Positions 17,385 through 26,681 of a stretch of 64,000 nt of DNA are shown in pieces. The position numbers and the translations under genes were made by a program. Source of the stretch: Paenibacillus senegalensis JC66 (lineage in GTDB: Bacteria > Bacillota > Bacilli > Paenibacillales > NBRC-103111). The notes below the pieces were generated by a model that did no database searches, was not told where the DNA came from, and saw nothing but the letters and a program-made list of their open reading frames with translations. The first letter of the stretch is position 1; each line of letters opens with the position of its first letter. The stretch spans positions 1,665,151 to 1,729,150 of the forward strand of contig NZ_HE610957.1 in assembly GCF_000285515.1 (NCBI RefSeq), in the 5' to 3' direction.

Positions 17385-18677
17385 ATGAAGAAATCAATGA
17401 TGAATATGGTGGCTCTCACAGTCGCTGCAAGTGTAATGCTTGCCGGCTGTTCCGGAAATAACAATGGCCGCGGTAATCCCGACGGCGGTGGCGAGGAGAT
17501 TAAACTCGTATGGTGGGTTCACGAGAACCCTTCCTTTGTCGAAGCAAATAAAAAGCTCATCGAAGATTATAAGCAGGTCAATCCCAATGTCACCGTAGAT
17601 CTTCAGATATTTCCCTATGACGCATTTATCCAGAAAATCAGAGTATCCATGAACACCAATACAGCTCCCGACATTGTGCAAATGTTTGGCACCTGGGTAA
17701 GAGAATATGCCAAGAACGGGCTGCTGGAGCCTGCTCCTAACGGAGATTCGCTCCAAGCGGAAGTTTTCCCTGCAGCTATTGGCGGCTTTCTGTACGAAGA
17801 TAAAGTGTATGGGGTTCCCCATGAGTTCAACATTGAGAACGGGGCTGCCTTAAGATATCCGAAATTGTTCGAAGAAGCCGGTATACAAACCGATCCCCAA
17901 ACATGGGAAGAGTTAATTGACGCCGCCAAGAAACTAACCCAGCGGGATGGTAATAAAATTACAGTCCGCGGCCTGGATATTACGTCCAATGATAGCGTTG
18001 TCTTTTATTTTCTGTCCCTTATCCAACAGCAAGGGGCAGACTTCTGGAATGAAGATCAGACGGCAGTCAACTTCTCTACTCCGGAAGCCCATCAAGCCAT
18101 GCAGGAGCTGGTGGATTTGGTGAAAGTACACCAAGTTACCGATCTGTCCAAACTGGGAACGACAGATGAACCTTATATGATTTTCTTCAAGGGCGAAGCG
18201 GCCATGACTACAGCCGGTCCTTGGACGATCGCAGAAGGCAAGAACACCTTCAATGTGGAAGATTTCGATTACATGCCTATGCCTTCTTATACAGATAACC
18301 CTCCTGTATTCAGTGCTGAATCCGGGTGGGGGGAGGTTGTATCCAGCAAAAGTGCAAATAAAGAAGCTGCTTGGGAATTCGTTCAATTTATGATGGAGGA
18401 TGAGAACGCCTACGCCTGGAATATCCGTACCTCTTCCGTACCAGCCAACAAACATGTTGCGGAAGACCCCCAATATGCCCAAGATGCCCCGGAAGTTAAG
18501 GCTTCCCTTGATGTATTAGAACATGGGCGATGGATTGGGCCGTTGGCTGACCGCGATTATTTTTTTAAAACGATCAATGACGCTTACGCCCAGATTGCTT
18601 TCGACCGGATCAGTGTGGAGGACGGCTTGAAGAAAGCCGAAGACGACATAAATAAAATGCTCAAGAGCAAGCAGTAG
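17385..18677 (+). CDS. Sugar ABC transporter solute-binding lipoprotein (alpha-galactoside operon)
   Basis: Family 1 carbohydrate-binding lipoprotein, 430 aa. The signal peptide ends in lipobox VMLAGCSGNN, followed by a Gly/Asn linker. The core has IKLVWWVHENPSF, QMFGTWVREYAKNGLLEP and AAMTTAGPWTIAEG. AGGGGG lies before ATG. It follows melA by 87 bp and precedes two permeases by about 190 bp, so it is probably the receptor that supplies MelA's substrate. Exact sugar not determinable. Confidence 0.9.
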   Translation: MKKSMMNMVALTVAASVMLAGCSGNNNGRGNPDGGGEEIKLVWWVHENPSFVEANKKLIEDYKQVNPNVTVDLQIFPYDAFIQKIRVSMNTNTAPDIVQMFGTWVREYAKNGLLEPAPNGDSLQAEVFPAAIGGFLYEDKVYGVPHEFNIENGAALRYPKLFEEAGIQTDPQTWEELIDAAKKLTQRDGNKITVRGLDITSNDSVVFYFLSLIQQQGADFWNEDQTAVNFSTPEAHQAMQELVDLVKVHQVTDLSKLGTTDEPYMIFFKGEAAMTTAGPWTIAEGKNTFNVEDFDYMPMPSYTDNPPVFSAESGWGEVVSSKSANKEAAWEFVQFMMEDENAYAWNIRTSSVPANKHVAEDPQYAQDAPEVKASLDVLEHGRWIGPLADRDYFFKTINDAYAQIAFDRISVEDGLKKAEDDINKMLKSKQ

Positions 18678-18770
18678 CCTTTTTGAAAACGGCTTCAAAG
18701 TGATTGGGGGCGCGCTAGTGCCTCCTGACACATTTTCGGGTCAAGTCCCCGTTTTGTCGGATTATTATTT

Positions 18771-18856
18771 GGGGCTCCACTTTGCGGGGCTATGTTCTGG
18801 GGTTCCCGCTGAGTATCTGAGATACATCGAAGCCAGGGCTCCACTTTGTGGGGCTA
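18771..18856 (+). repeat. Direct repeat pair between binding-protein and permease genes
   Basis: A 22-bp element beginning GGGCTCCACTTTG and ending GGGGCTA occurs at 18771-18792 and, with two differences, at 18835-18856, 64 bp apart. A small hairpin GTATC-TGA-GATAC lies between them at 18813-18825. A weaker CGGG/CCCG hairpin followed by GTTTT is at 18737-18755. The spacer probably sets the binding-protein to permease ratio, but the direct repeats are not explained. Confidence 0.7.
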
Positions 18857-18868
18857 ACTAAGGGAGGC

Positions 18869-19765
18869 ATGTTGAGAAAAATGTCCAAACAATTATTATC
18901 GGAACGCCGATTTGTCATTATCTCTCTGGCGCCCATTCTTCTGTTATTTATGGTATTCTCCGTCATTCCGATCGCGATCGGCACGGTACTGATGTTTTTT
19001 GACTATTCGCCGTTATCCTCGTCTGTACCTTTTGCCGGCTTGAAGCACATTCAAGAGCTGTTTGCCGATCCGATGTTCTTCAAATCCCTGGGCGTCACCT
19101 TTACGTTCGTGTTTATCGCCATTCCTGCTAATATTATTATTACTCTGCTGATTGCGATTGGCATCAATAAGATCCGCAACGGATTCTTCAGAAACGGATT
19201 CCGGACGATGTTCTTCCTCCCGGCTGTAGCTCCGCTTGCCGGTTCGGCCGTTATTTGGACCACGATGTTCAATGCGGACAGCGGAGTTATCAATATGGCT
19301 TTAAACAGCTTGGGACTGCCCTCGGTCAATTGGCTGACGGACCCGGCCACAGCGTTGATTTCAATCATTATCATGACCCTATGGGCCGACGTAGGCTACA
19401 ATATTGTTCTGTTTATGGCAGGAATTGATTCGATTCCGGAGTCGCTTTACGAAGCGGCAGAGCTGGACGGAGCATCCCCCTGGCATGTCTTCTGGAGCAT
19501 CACGATCCCTATGTTAAGCCGGACTATGCTGTTCGTCTTTATCATGACAAGCATTTCTTATTTCCAGATGTTCCCTCAGTTCCAGATCATGACCAGCGGA
19601 GGGCCTCTGTATGAAACTTACGTGCTTGCGCTCAACATCTATGACCAGGCCTTCACTTATATGAATATGAGCTATGCTTCGGCGATGGCGTTCATGCTGC
19701 TTATTATCATCCTGATTTTGACGCTTATCCAGATGAGGATAGGCCGATCCCAGTGGGAGCATTAA
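18869..19765 (+). CDS. Sugar ABC transporter permease (alpha-galactoside operon, first)
   Basis: Inner-membrane subunit of about 298 aa, six predicted helices, EAA loop EAAELDGASPWHVFWSITIP. Starts at 18869 (ATG), 18872 (TTG) or 18881 (ATG, MSKQLL) are all in frame. GGAGG at 18863-18867 is too close to the first and rather far from the last, so TTG 18872 may be the real one. It forms the channel with the next gene, fed by the binding protein at 17385. No ATPase is encoded nearby. Confidence 0.9.
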   Translation: MLRKMSKQLLSERRFVIISLAPILLLFMVFSVIPIAIGTVLMFFDYSPLSSSVPFAGLKHIQELFADPMFFKSLGVTFTFVFIAIPANIIITLLIAIGINKIRNGFFRNGFRTMFFLPAVAPLAGSAVIWTTMFNADSGVINMALNSLGLPSVNWLTDPATALISIIIMTLWADVGYNIVLFMAGIDSIPESLYEAAELDGASPWHVFWSITIPMLSRTMLFVFIMTSISYFQMFPQFQIMTSGGPLYETYVLALNIYDQAFTYMNMSYASAMAFMLLIIILILTLIQMRIGRSQWEH

Positions 19766-19776
19766 GGGGGAACGAC

Positions 19777-20604
19777 ATGAGGAGAAAAAAATGGAGTCTG
19801 CCGTATGTGCTGCTCTTTAGCACCTTGCTGGTCGGTTCGATATTGATGTTTATCCCATATATATGGATGGTGCTGACTTCCTTTAAGAGCAATGCGGAAA
19901 TTTTGACTTCCGCCAATCATTTGCTGCCCCAGGAGCCGACTCTGGACGGGTACCGGAAGGTGCTGAGGGACGCCCCATTTTTCCGCTGGTTTATCAACAG
20001 CGTGTCGACGGCCGTCCTTATTACACTGGGAGCCGTATATTCAAGCGCTCTTGCCGGCTATGTGTTTGCAAAGTTCCGCTTCCGGGGCAAACGACTGCTG
20101 TTTATTGCCATTCTGGCTACAATGATGGTTCCATTTCAGATTGTAATGATCCCGACGTATATCATTATCTCCAAGCTAAATCTGGTCAACCATCTGTCGG
20201 CTATCGTTATTCCTTACCTCGTAAGCGCATTCGGAATTTTTTTGGCGAGACAATTCATTGAAGGTATTCCAGGCGAGCTGATTGAAGCCGCGAGAATGGA
20301 TGGCGCCTCAGAGTTCAGGACGTTCTGGTCGCTAATTCTGCCTCAAATCAAGCCGGCGTTATCCGCGCTTGCGATCTTTACATTTATGGCTGCATGGAAC
20401 AATTATTTGTGGCCGTCGATCATCTTAAATAAAGAGACGAAAATGACGGTTCCGCTGGCGCTCGTTTTCTTTAACGGCCAGAACGTCGTTAACTATAACG
20501 TCGTTATGTCCGCAGCGGTACTCATTATGATCCCCGTTGTGGTGATCTTCCTTATCTTCCAGAAACAATTCATTAAAGGATTGACGATGACCGGCTTTAA
20601 GTAA
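19777..20604 (+). CDS. Sugar ABC transporter permease (alpha-galactoside operon, second)
   Basis: Partner channel subunit, 275 aa, six predicted helices, EAA loop EAARMDGASEFRTFWSLILP. The ATG at 19777 has AAGGGGG 7 nt upstream and is preferred over an in-frame GTG inside the previous gene. It follows the first permease by 11 bp. Confidence 0.92.
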   Translation: MRRKKWSLPYVLLFSTLLVGSILMFIPYIWMVLTSFKSNAEILTSANHLLPQEPTLDGYRKVLRDAPFFRWFINSVSTAVLITLGAVYSSALAGYVFAKFRFRGKRLLFIAILATMMVPFQIVMIPTYIIISKLNLVNHLSAIVIPYLVSAFGIFLARQFIEGIPGELIEAARMDGASEFRTFWSLILPQIKPALSALAIFTFMAAWNNYLWPSIILNKETKMTVPLALVFFNGQNVVNYNVVMSAAVLIMIPVVVIFLIFQKQFIKGLTMTGFK

Positions 20605-20643
20605 GATCTGTCGCTGATCAGTCCAGTGGAGGCCCGTACAACA

Positions 20644-21873
20644 ATGGAAAATCGGAAATTCCAGATGACACGCGAAGCGGCCGTCACGCTAATGATTCAT
20701 GGCCTGTTCATCTTGGGGAGCTCGATCTCGCTTGCTTTTTTCAACATCTATTTCTTGCGTCTAAGCGAGTCATTCACCCTCAACCTAATCTATAACGCCT
20801 TGTTCTATTTACTGACGCCCATTGGCTTCTGGCTAGGAGGGTGGATAGCCAAACGGCGAGACCGCCTGGTCACGCTCAGAATCAGCTTGCTGCTGCATAT
20901 GCTGTTCTTTGTACTGGTATTGGCCATGGGAGAAAATATAGTGCCGAGGTACGGATTGATTGCTTTGTGCCAAGGGCTCGCTACGGGTTTTTATTGGGCC
21001 GGAATCCTGGTGCTGCTGTATGACGTCTCCGCCAAACTGAACCGGGTACGCTACGTTGGCATCAGCACGGTCACCTTGACGACAGCCAGCTTCTTCGGTC
21101 CGCTGGCCGGGGGCTGGATTATCGGCGGCAGGAATGATCTGAGCGGTTATCTGTATGCGTTTGCCCTGACTTTGGCTGTCTTCGTTGTTGTCTTTATCTT
21201 ATCCATGATGATCGGCAAACAACCGCCGCGCCGCCGCCGCTATCTTCTCTATCTTGCACCCGCAATGGCCAAGCGCAACCCGTTGTGGAAAAAAATGCTG
21301 GCCCTCTGGTTTTGCAGCGGCTTTCTGGAGGGGCTTGCGCTTTTTATCCCTGCCCTGCTGCTCTACGAAGTATTTGAACGGGAAAATATCGTTAGTATCG
21401 CGCTTGCGGCCACAACCCTGATCTCTGTGGCTGCCAGCTGGTATATGTCCCGCCGCGGTCGGATGGAGAAAGCTCCTGCTTATCTGCTGACCTGTTCCCT
21501 TGGCGTTGCTTTCGGTTCCTTGATTCTGCCTGCGGGAATGGGGGCGCTGCAGGTGCTTCTTTTTCTGGGCGTTATCGCCTGCCTGAATCCGGTTTACCAC
21601 AATACGTTCGTCTCCCGTTTTTTTGCGCAGACGCAGGAGCTCCCTTTGCAGGGCTCTTTTAGAATCGAATCGGTTGTTATTTATGAAACGCTGTTGAATT
21701 TCGGGCGGATCGTCCCCATTGCCGCCCTGCTGCCGTTTGCCGGTTCCTTACGCACAGACGCCCTGTGGATCGTGTTCGCCTGTGCAGGGCTGCTGCAGGC
21801 AGCAGCCGTGCGTTGGACCTTCCGGACGATGAAATCCAGTCCATATGTAGAGAGAGGGAATAAGTATGAATAA
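20644..21873 (+). CDS. Major facilitator superfamily transporter in the melA operon
   Basis: Polytopic membrane protein, 409 aa, about 12 predicted helices, with an arginine-rich central loop (PPRRRRY). The cytoplasmic loop 2-3 reads GGWIAKRRDRLV, the usual MFS motif A region. The ATG at 20644 has GGAGG 11 nt upstream. It lies between the ABC permeases and a PfkB kinase and overlaps the kinase gene by 8 bp, so it belongs to the same pathway. It may export a hydrolysis product or import a monosaccharide; substrate cannot be told from the sequence. Confidence 0.85.
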   Translation: MENRKFQMTREAAVTLMIHGLFILGSSISLAFFNIYFLRLSESFTLNLIYNALFYLLTPIGFWLGGWIAKRRDRLVTLRISLLLHMLFFVLVLAMGENIVPRYGLIALCQGLATGFYWAGILVLLYDVSAKLNRVRYVGISTVTLTTASFFGPLAGGWIIGGRNDLSGYLYAFALTLAVFVVVFILSMMIGKQPPRRRRYLLYLAPAMAKRNPLWKKMLALWFCSGFLEGLALFIPALLLYEVFERENIVSIALAATTLISVAASWYMSRRGRMEKAPAYLLTCSLGVAFGSLILPAGMGALQVLLFLGVIACLNPVYHNTFVSRFFAQTQELPLQGSFRIESVVIYETLLNFGRIVPIAALLPFAGSLRTDALWIVFACAGLLQAAAVRWTFRTMKSSPYVERGNKYE

Positions 21874-22813
21874 AACCGTGTTCATTATTGGAGAGCTCAA
21901 TCCGGATGTGATCCTATCCGGCCCCGATGTGAAGCCGGAGCCTAATAAGGAAAAGTGGGTAGAGCAATTCGAAGTTACGCTCGGCTCCTCCTCCGCTATT
22001 ACCGCATCCGTGCTTTCCCGGTTGGGTGCTGACGTCCAATTTGTTTCCATAGTGGGAAATGATGAATATGGAGCATTCTGTGTAGAGAAATTGCGCCATT
22101 ATGGAGTCGGCACGGAGTATGTCATTTTTACAGATAAGGAGAAGACCGGGATCACCTTTTCGCTGTCTACGCCGGAAGACCGTTCCCTGCTAACCTATAA
22201 AGGAACCATTCCGTTACTAGAGCCCGGTATGATTCCAGTAGAACAAATCCTAAAGGAAGCGGATCATCTTCATTTCGGTTCCTTTTACTTGCAGGAGAAC
22301 ATGAAGCAGCACTGGCTGGAACTGTTCCGTTTGGCTCATACAAACGGGATTAGCACCAGCTTTGATACAGGTTACGATCCCTCAGAAAACTGGGACAGGG
22401 CAATCATAAGCTCACTGTTGACTTATACCGATTACTTTATACCAAGCGAGACAGAGCTTGAGCATATTTTCAGCACAGCCGATCTCGACAGGCTGCCGGC
22501 TGAGCTTCCGGCACAGCGCGGGCTGATAGCGGTCAAACGGGGAAGTATGGGAGCATCGCTGCTGGATTCAGAAGGAGAATGGCTGCATTCTGAAGCATTC
22601 CGCATAAGTCCGGTTGATACAACAGGAGCAGGCGACTCCTTTAACGCCGGATTACTATATTCTGCGCTAAATGGCAATACGCCCGCACAATGCTTGAGGT
22701 TCGCTTCAGCCTGTGGTGCATTGGCGACTCTCCGAATCGGGGGGGTCAGCGAGCGACTCCCTTCTGCAGAAGAGGTTATAAATTTTATTCGCCGACAGGG
22801 ACTAAGTTTGTAA
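21866..22813 (+). CDS. PfkB family carbohydrate kinase
   Basis: Ribokinase-fold sugar kinase of 315 aa, cytosolic. The second PfkB signature DTTGAGDSFNAGLLYSAL, including the catalytic Asp, is complete at about residues 250-268; the N-terminal region has GELNPDVI and LGSSSAITASVLSRLGA. Substrate could be fructose, tagatose 6-phosphate, ribose, 2-keto-3-deoxygluconate or an inositol-type compound; the motifs do not decide. As last gene of the melA operon, overlapping the MFS gene, it probably phosphorylates a product released by MelA or brought in by the MFS protein. Confidence 0.88.
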   Translation: MNKTVFIIGELNPDVILSGPDVKPEPNKEKWVEQFEVTLGSSSAITASVLSRLGADVQFVSIVGNDEYGAFCVEKLRHYGVGTEYVIFTDKEKTGITFSLSTPEDRSLLTYKGTIPLLEPGMIPVEQILKEADHLHFGSFYLQENMKQHWLELFRLAHTNGISTSFDTGYDPSENWDRAIISSLLTYTDYFIPSETELEHIFSTADLDRLPAELPAQRGLIAVKRGSMGASLLDSEGEWLHSEAFRISPVDTTGAGDSFNAGLLYSALNGNTPAQCLRFASACGALATLRIGGVSERLPSAEEVINFIRRQGLSL

Positions 22814-22877
22814 AATGGCAGCTGCCACCGATCAAGCACGAATTAAATTATATCCACAATGCGGCAAAGGGCCTCAA

Positions 22878-25331
22878 TCAGCGCCGGATGGGCGCAGTAT
22901 GGACAATAAGCCTTTGGCCCGGCTCCAGCTGGAGCCGGCAGCATCCGTGTTTTGCGGAAAACGTCGTAAATGCCTGCGAAGCGGCGTCAGATGAAAAGGT
23001 GTAGCCGTTAAAATCCGGCGGAAGCTTGAGCGTAGTATCCGTTGGCCGTTCAGCGCTCAGCTCCAGGCGGAAGAGGCCGCTGGCCTTGTCCCAGACAAGA
23101 GACAGCTTTCCTCCGGGATACCTCCAATCCCGCACCCTTCCCCTGATCCATCTGGCTGGAAGGGCCGGGAGCACTTTAATAAGCTTGGGGGAAGCATACA
23201 ACAACAGCTCCTGTACCGCATTGACCCAGCCCATATTGGCATCCAGCTGAACAGGCGCGGATGGCATGTCCATACAGATGCCCATCTGGCGCCAATCGTT
23301 ATGCAGCGTGAAGAAGTTGTTAATCAGGCAGGAGCGGGCCAGAATATCCAGGCATTCCAATGCCTGGTCCCCTGCGCCGAGCCGCGCGTAGATCGCCGCC
23401 ATATGAGCGAGGGACCAGCCGCTCTGGGCGCCGATCAACCGTTTGCGGACGGCTGTTTCAAACGCTTTGAAAAGCTCCGGCTGCTCCTCCCGGATAACTT
23501 CCTGTCCAGGAAAGACCGGATACAGATGAGAGAGATGCCGATGATTGTAACGGTCGACAAACTCCGGGTGCATCCACTCTTTGATCGCGCCTTCTTCGTT
23601 GATTTGATAGGGAGGGATTTTGCTGAGCATGCCCTTCCATTTCTCTAATTGAATTGTGTCCATGCCTGTGATCTCTCCTGCCTCAAGCAGATGGGTGAGG
23701 AGCTCTTTCAATATGGCAAAATCCATAGTCGCATTAATGGCTGACGGCATCGGATGCGCCAGCGGCTGTCCGCTTTCCGGCATATGATTTTGCGGAGTGT
23801 TCTCCGGTGAAACCGAGGGATAAATTTTAAAATAGCCGTCTTCATCTTCCACAAGAAAGTCCTCGTAAAATTGTATTGCTTCCTGCATGAAAGGAACCGC
23901 CTTCTCCTGAAGGAAGCGAATATCCCCCGTGTACCGGTAATGCTCGACGTAATGCCTGGCCAGCCAGCCTGCAGCACCCGTCCAATTCATGATGACGGGA
24001 ACAATCTGGTTAGGAACGCCAATTCCGGGCGTCGATCCCGCTGGAATATAGATGCCCTTGCAGCCGTACAGCTTACGCGCATTATCGCGGAAATCATCCA
24101 GCAGATCTTCATAATAGCGAAATAACGAAGCCGCCAGCGATGACAGTCCGCCGACGTTAGCATGCCAGTAGATCATCTGAATATTCTCATTGGCCATATT
24201 GTGCCCCCAGACAAGACGATAATCTCCGCCCCACAAGCCGTATAAACCGAAAGGAAGGCTGTCTTCCGAGGTCCCGCTTATAAACAGGTAGCGCCCGTAT
24301 GCCCACAGCTTCTGCACAAGGGCGGCCGGCGCTTCTCCCTCATAGGCCTCCAGCAGCAGCTCTTCATTTGAGCGGTCGTTGCCTGCAGAAGCGAATGGCT
24401 CGTCCCCGCTCTCATCGTAGAGCTCCAGACCGGCTGAATGAAATAACCGCTTATGCAGCTCCGTATGAGCATCGAGCAGCTGATCATAACGGTTGCCAGC
24501 AGCAGACAGCAATTGACGCAGCCGCTTCCAGTCCTCGCTGCGTCTTCCCTTAATAAATAACTTCACCAGGAACAGCACCTTGGAAGTACCTTTAAATGCA
24601 AGCCTTCCGTCCCCGCTTTCGGCAGCAACGCAATCTTCATCGGAAACTAGGCGGAGCACCGCCCCGAAGTCGGAGCCGTCGTCATTACGCCCCGCATAAT
24701 AAATCCAGGGACCGTCAATGCGGACTTCAACCGACTGTTCCAGCTGCTGGTATTCCGGCTCACTGCTCCAGCGCTCGCTGGGATGCAGCTGCAATGCAAT
24801 TTCGCCTTCCAGATGATGGCCGCTGCTTTCTATTTCATAAGCGATGATATCTTCAGAGCGGGACACAAACAGCCGCCGCCTGTAGTTTGTTAAGCCGTCC
24901 TGCCAGCTAACCGTTACCTCTCCTGTCTCCATATCGAGCACCCTGCGGTAATGGCGGAAAGCATGCTCCCCGGGCATAGTGACCTGCATCGCCGCTAGAG
25001 GAAAGCGGGAGGCGAGACGGGCAGCGTAGCCCTGTTCCGTCAAGGTTCTGGACAGATGCCAGCTTGCCTCCGCGTACTTACGTTGATCCATAAGCTTTCT
25101 CGTCTCCGCCAAAGTGTGGCTGACATCCGGCAGCGGATCCTTGCGGCCCCAATGCCATAACCCCGTATGATGCAGCAGGATGGTTTCCTCCTTCACCCCG
25201 CCGAATACGGACGCCCCGGTCGTTCCGTTGCCCGCTGGAAGCGCCTCTCTCCACATATTTTTCCACCAGGAGGCGGGATATTTAAGCAGCAGCTTGCAGC
25301 GGCCGGCAGCAGTTCGTTCGTTGTTCTCCAT
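22878..25331 (-). CDS. Glycoside hydrolase family 95 (alpha-L-fucosidase / alpha-L-galactosidase type)
   Basis: Large protein of 817 aa without a signal peptide, so probably cytosolic. The N-terminal beta domain has the family motif WREALPAGNGTTGASVFGG; the (alpha/alpha)6 catalytic domain has NENIQMIYWHANVGGL, where the two catalytic Asn residues of GH95 lie, SPENTPQNH with the putative catalytic Glu, and HRHLSHLYPVFPGQE. GH95 members invert alpha-1,2-fucosyl or L-galactosyl linkages. The gene is last in a seven-gene leftward operon with oligogalacturonate lyase, so the target could be side chains of pectin or xyloglucan (inference). Confidence 0.88.
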   Translation of the reverse strand: MENNERTAAGRCKLLLKYPASWWKNMWREALPAGNGTTGASVFGGVKEETILLHHTGLWHWGRKDPLPDVSHTLAETRKLMDQRKYAEASWHLSRTLTEQGYAARLASRFPLAAMQVTMPGEHAFRHYRRVLDMETGEVTVSWQDGLTNYRRRLFVSRSEDIIAYEIESSGHHLEGEIALQLHPSERWSSEPEYQQLEQSVEVRIDGPWIYYAGRNDDGSDFGAVLRLVSDEDCVAAESGDGRLAFKGTSKVLFLVKLFIKGRRSEDWKRLRQLLSAAGNRYDQLLDAHTELHKRLFHSAGLELYDESGDEPFASAGNDRSNEELLLEAYEGEAPAALVQKLWAYGRYLFISGTSEDSLPFGLYGLWGGDYRLVWGHNMANENIQMIYWHANVGGLSSLAASLFRYYEDLLDDFRDNARKLYGCKGIYIPAGSTPGIGVPNQIVPVIMNWTGAAGWLARHYVEHYRYTGDIRFLQEKAVPFMQEAIQFYEDFLVEDEDGYFKIYPSVSPENTPQNHMPESGQPLAHPMPSAINATMDFAILKELLTHLLEAGEITGMDTIQLEKWKGMLSKIPPYQINEEGAIKEWMHPEFVDRYNHRHLSHLYPVFPGQEVIREEQPELFKAFETAVRKRLIGAQSGWSLAHMAAIYARLGAGDQALECLDILARSCLINNFFTLHNDWRQMGICMDMPSAPVQLDANMGWVNAVQELLLYASPKLIKVLPALPARWIRGRVRDWRYPGGKLSLVWDKASGLFRLELSAERPTDTTLKLPPDFNGYTFSSDAASQAFTTFSAKHGCCRLQLEPGQRLIVHTAPIRR

Positions 25332-25431
25332 GACTCCCAGCCTCCTCTCTGTCGCTCATCCATTGAATTGCGATTCGGTTCCTAAAGCCAGACTCCAAGC
25401 TTGAACAGCAATTCCAGACGACTCGTGGCGC

Positions 25432-26574
25432 TTAACGCTCCAGCTTGGGCAGATTGCTGATGTCCTTCGGCAGCTTAATCAAATACAGATTTCCATACCC
25501 GTTGCGGTCGCTTGTAAACAGCAGGTGTTCTCCAGCAGCATCGAACCGGGGATGGGCGTGAACCTTTTGCGAATGGAAGCTGCAGCGAAGCTCGCACAGC
25601 ACCCGCGGCCCGTCATAGTCCGCTCCCTGCTTGCGCCACAGGCACAGCGTTTTCACATCCCCCTTGCCGTCAACCACCGTCTGCGAGATGCCGTCCGCGT
25701 GGGAATGCCATGTATCGAAGGAAAAATCGGTTTCTTCCATCCCCGTATTGTCGTAGCGAATGCTGCCGAAAAAATTAGTGCCGTTCTCACGGAAGCCGTG
25801 GTACCCGATCGTAACCCCGTCCGGATAAAAAAATTCATGGCCCACCTTCTCCCGCGGCTCCAGCCGTTCACGGATTTTCCAAGTGCCGCCCGTTCTCAGG
25901 TCCAATCCCCATATCCGGTGATCAACCAACTGCCATGGCCCCTCATGACAAAAGGTCAATAGCCATGGCTCTGTCGGGGAAGCGTTAATATGCGTAATAA
26001 AGCAGCGATCCTCGAATACGGCTTGCGCCTGCCCTCCGTCGCTTTGCACGCGAATGATTCGACTTACCGGAGCGGCTTCCATCAGCTCCCTGTGTCCCAC
26101 ATAGCCGTTGCCCAGATCGAGATCCAGCCTGTGTGACAAATCTTCCTGCAGGCAGGTCATGACACTGCCGTCAGCCGCACAGCTTAAATTGCCGATTTGA
26201 AACCCTTGCGGGCATTCATATATTGTTTTCTCTTCCAGCGAGTTCAAATCCAGGGCGACGATGGCGGACCGCACCTTGACATACGCTACGGTTCCGTCCG
26301 GACTAAGACAGGCATCCAAATAGTGGTTGTCCTCATATTCGGTTAGCTGGGTCATTTCACCTGATTCCAGATGGATTGTGAACAGGTTGGTGCTGTTGCC
26401 GCGGTCCGACATAAACAGCAGCCTGCGGCCTCCGTCGTACCAGCCGCTCTCGGTAAAATACAGATGGTGGCTGTGCGCCTTGTAATCGGTCAGCTGAGTT
26501 ACGGGCAGACCGGTAATTCTGTCCCGGTATACTTTGCTCTCTGATGGCCAAACCGTTCCTTTTGCCAAGTTCAT
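25432..26574 (-). CDS. ogl: Oligogalacturonate lyase, polysaccharide lyase family 22
   Basis: Cytosolic beta-propeller lyase, about 380 aa, that beta-eliminates short (unsaturated) galacturonides to 5-keto-4-deoxyuronate. The start MNLAKGTVWPSE, the segment SHHLYFTESGWYDGGRRLLF and the propeller repeats are typical. QKVHAH near residue 340 gives the Q-x-x-H-x-H metal set, and WHSHADG a further His, as in the structurally known Yersinia enzyme (from memory). GGAGGG is only 2 nt before the ATG at 26574; the TTG two codons on, or the ATG at 26595, are alternatives. It shows that the operon handles pectin fragments. No kduI/kdgK-type genes are in view. Confidence 0.9.
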   Translation of the reverse strand: MNLAKGTVWPSESKVYRDRITGLPVTQLTDYKAHSHHLYFTESGWYDGGRRLLFMSDRGNSTNLFTIHLESGEMTQLTEYEDNHYLDACLSPDGTVAYVKVRSAIVALDLNSLEEKTIYECPQGFQIGNLSCAADGSVMTCLQEDLSHRLDLDLGNGYVGHRELMEAAPVSRIIRVQSDGGQAQAVFEDRCFITHINASPTEPWLLTFCHEGPWQLVDHRIWGLDLRTGGTWKIRERLEPREKVGHEFFYPDGVTIGYHGFRENGTNFFGSIRYDNTGMEETDFSFDTWHSHADGISQTVVDGKGDVKTLCLWRKQGADYDGPRVLCELRCSFHSQKVHAHPRFDAAGEHLLFTSDRNGYGNLYLIKLPKDISNLPKLER

Positions 26575-26681
26575 TCCCTCCTTGTATCCTTGCATGAATC
26601 AACTTGCATGTCATATCCCCGAGTTTAACCAGCAACCGAAATAACTGTTTACTCATATCCTGATCGACCGGCTGCGGGGAT

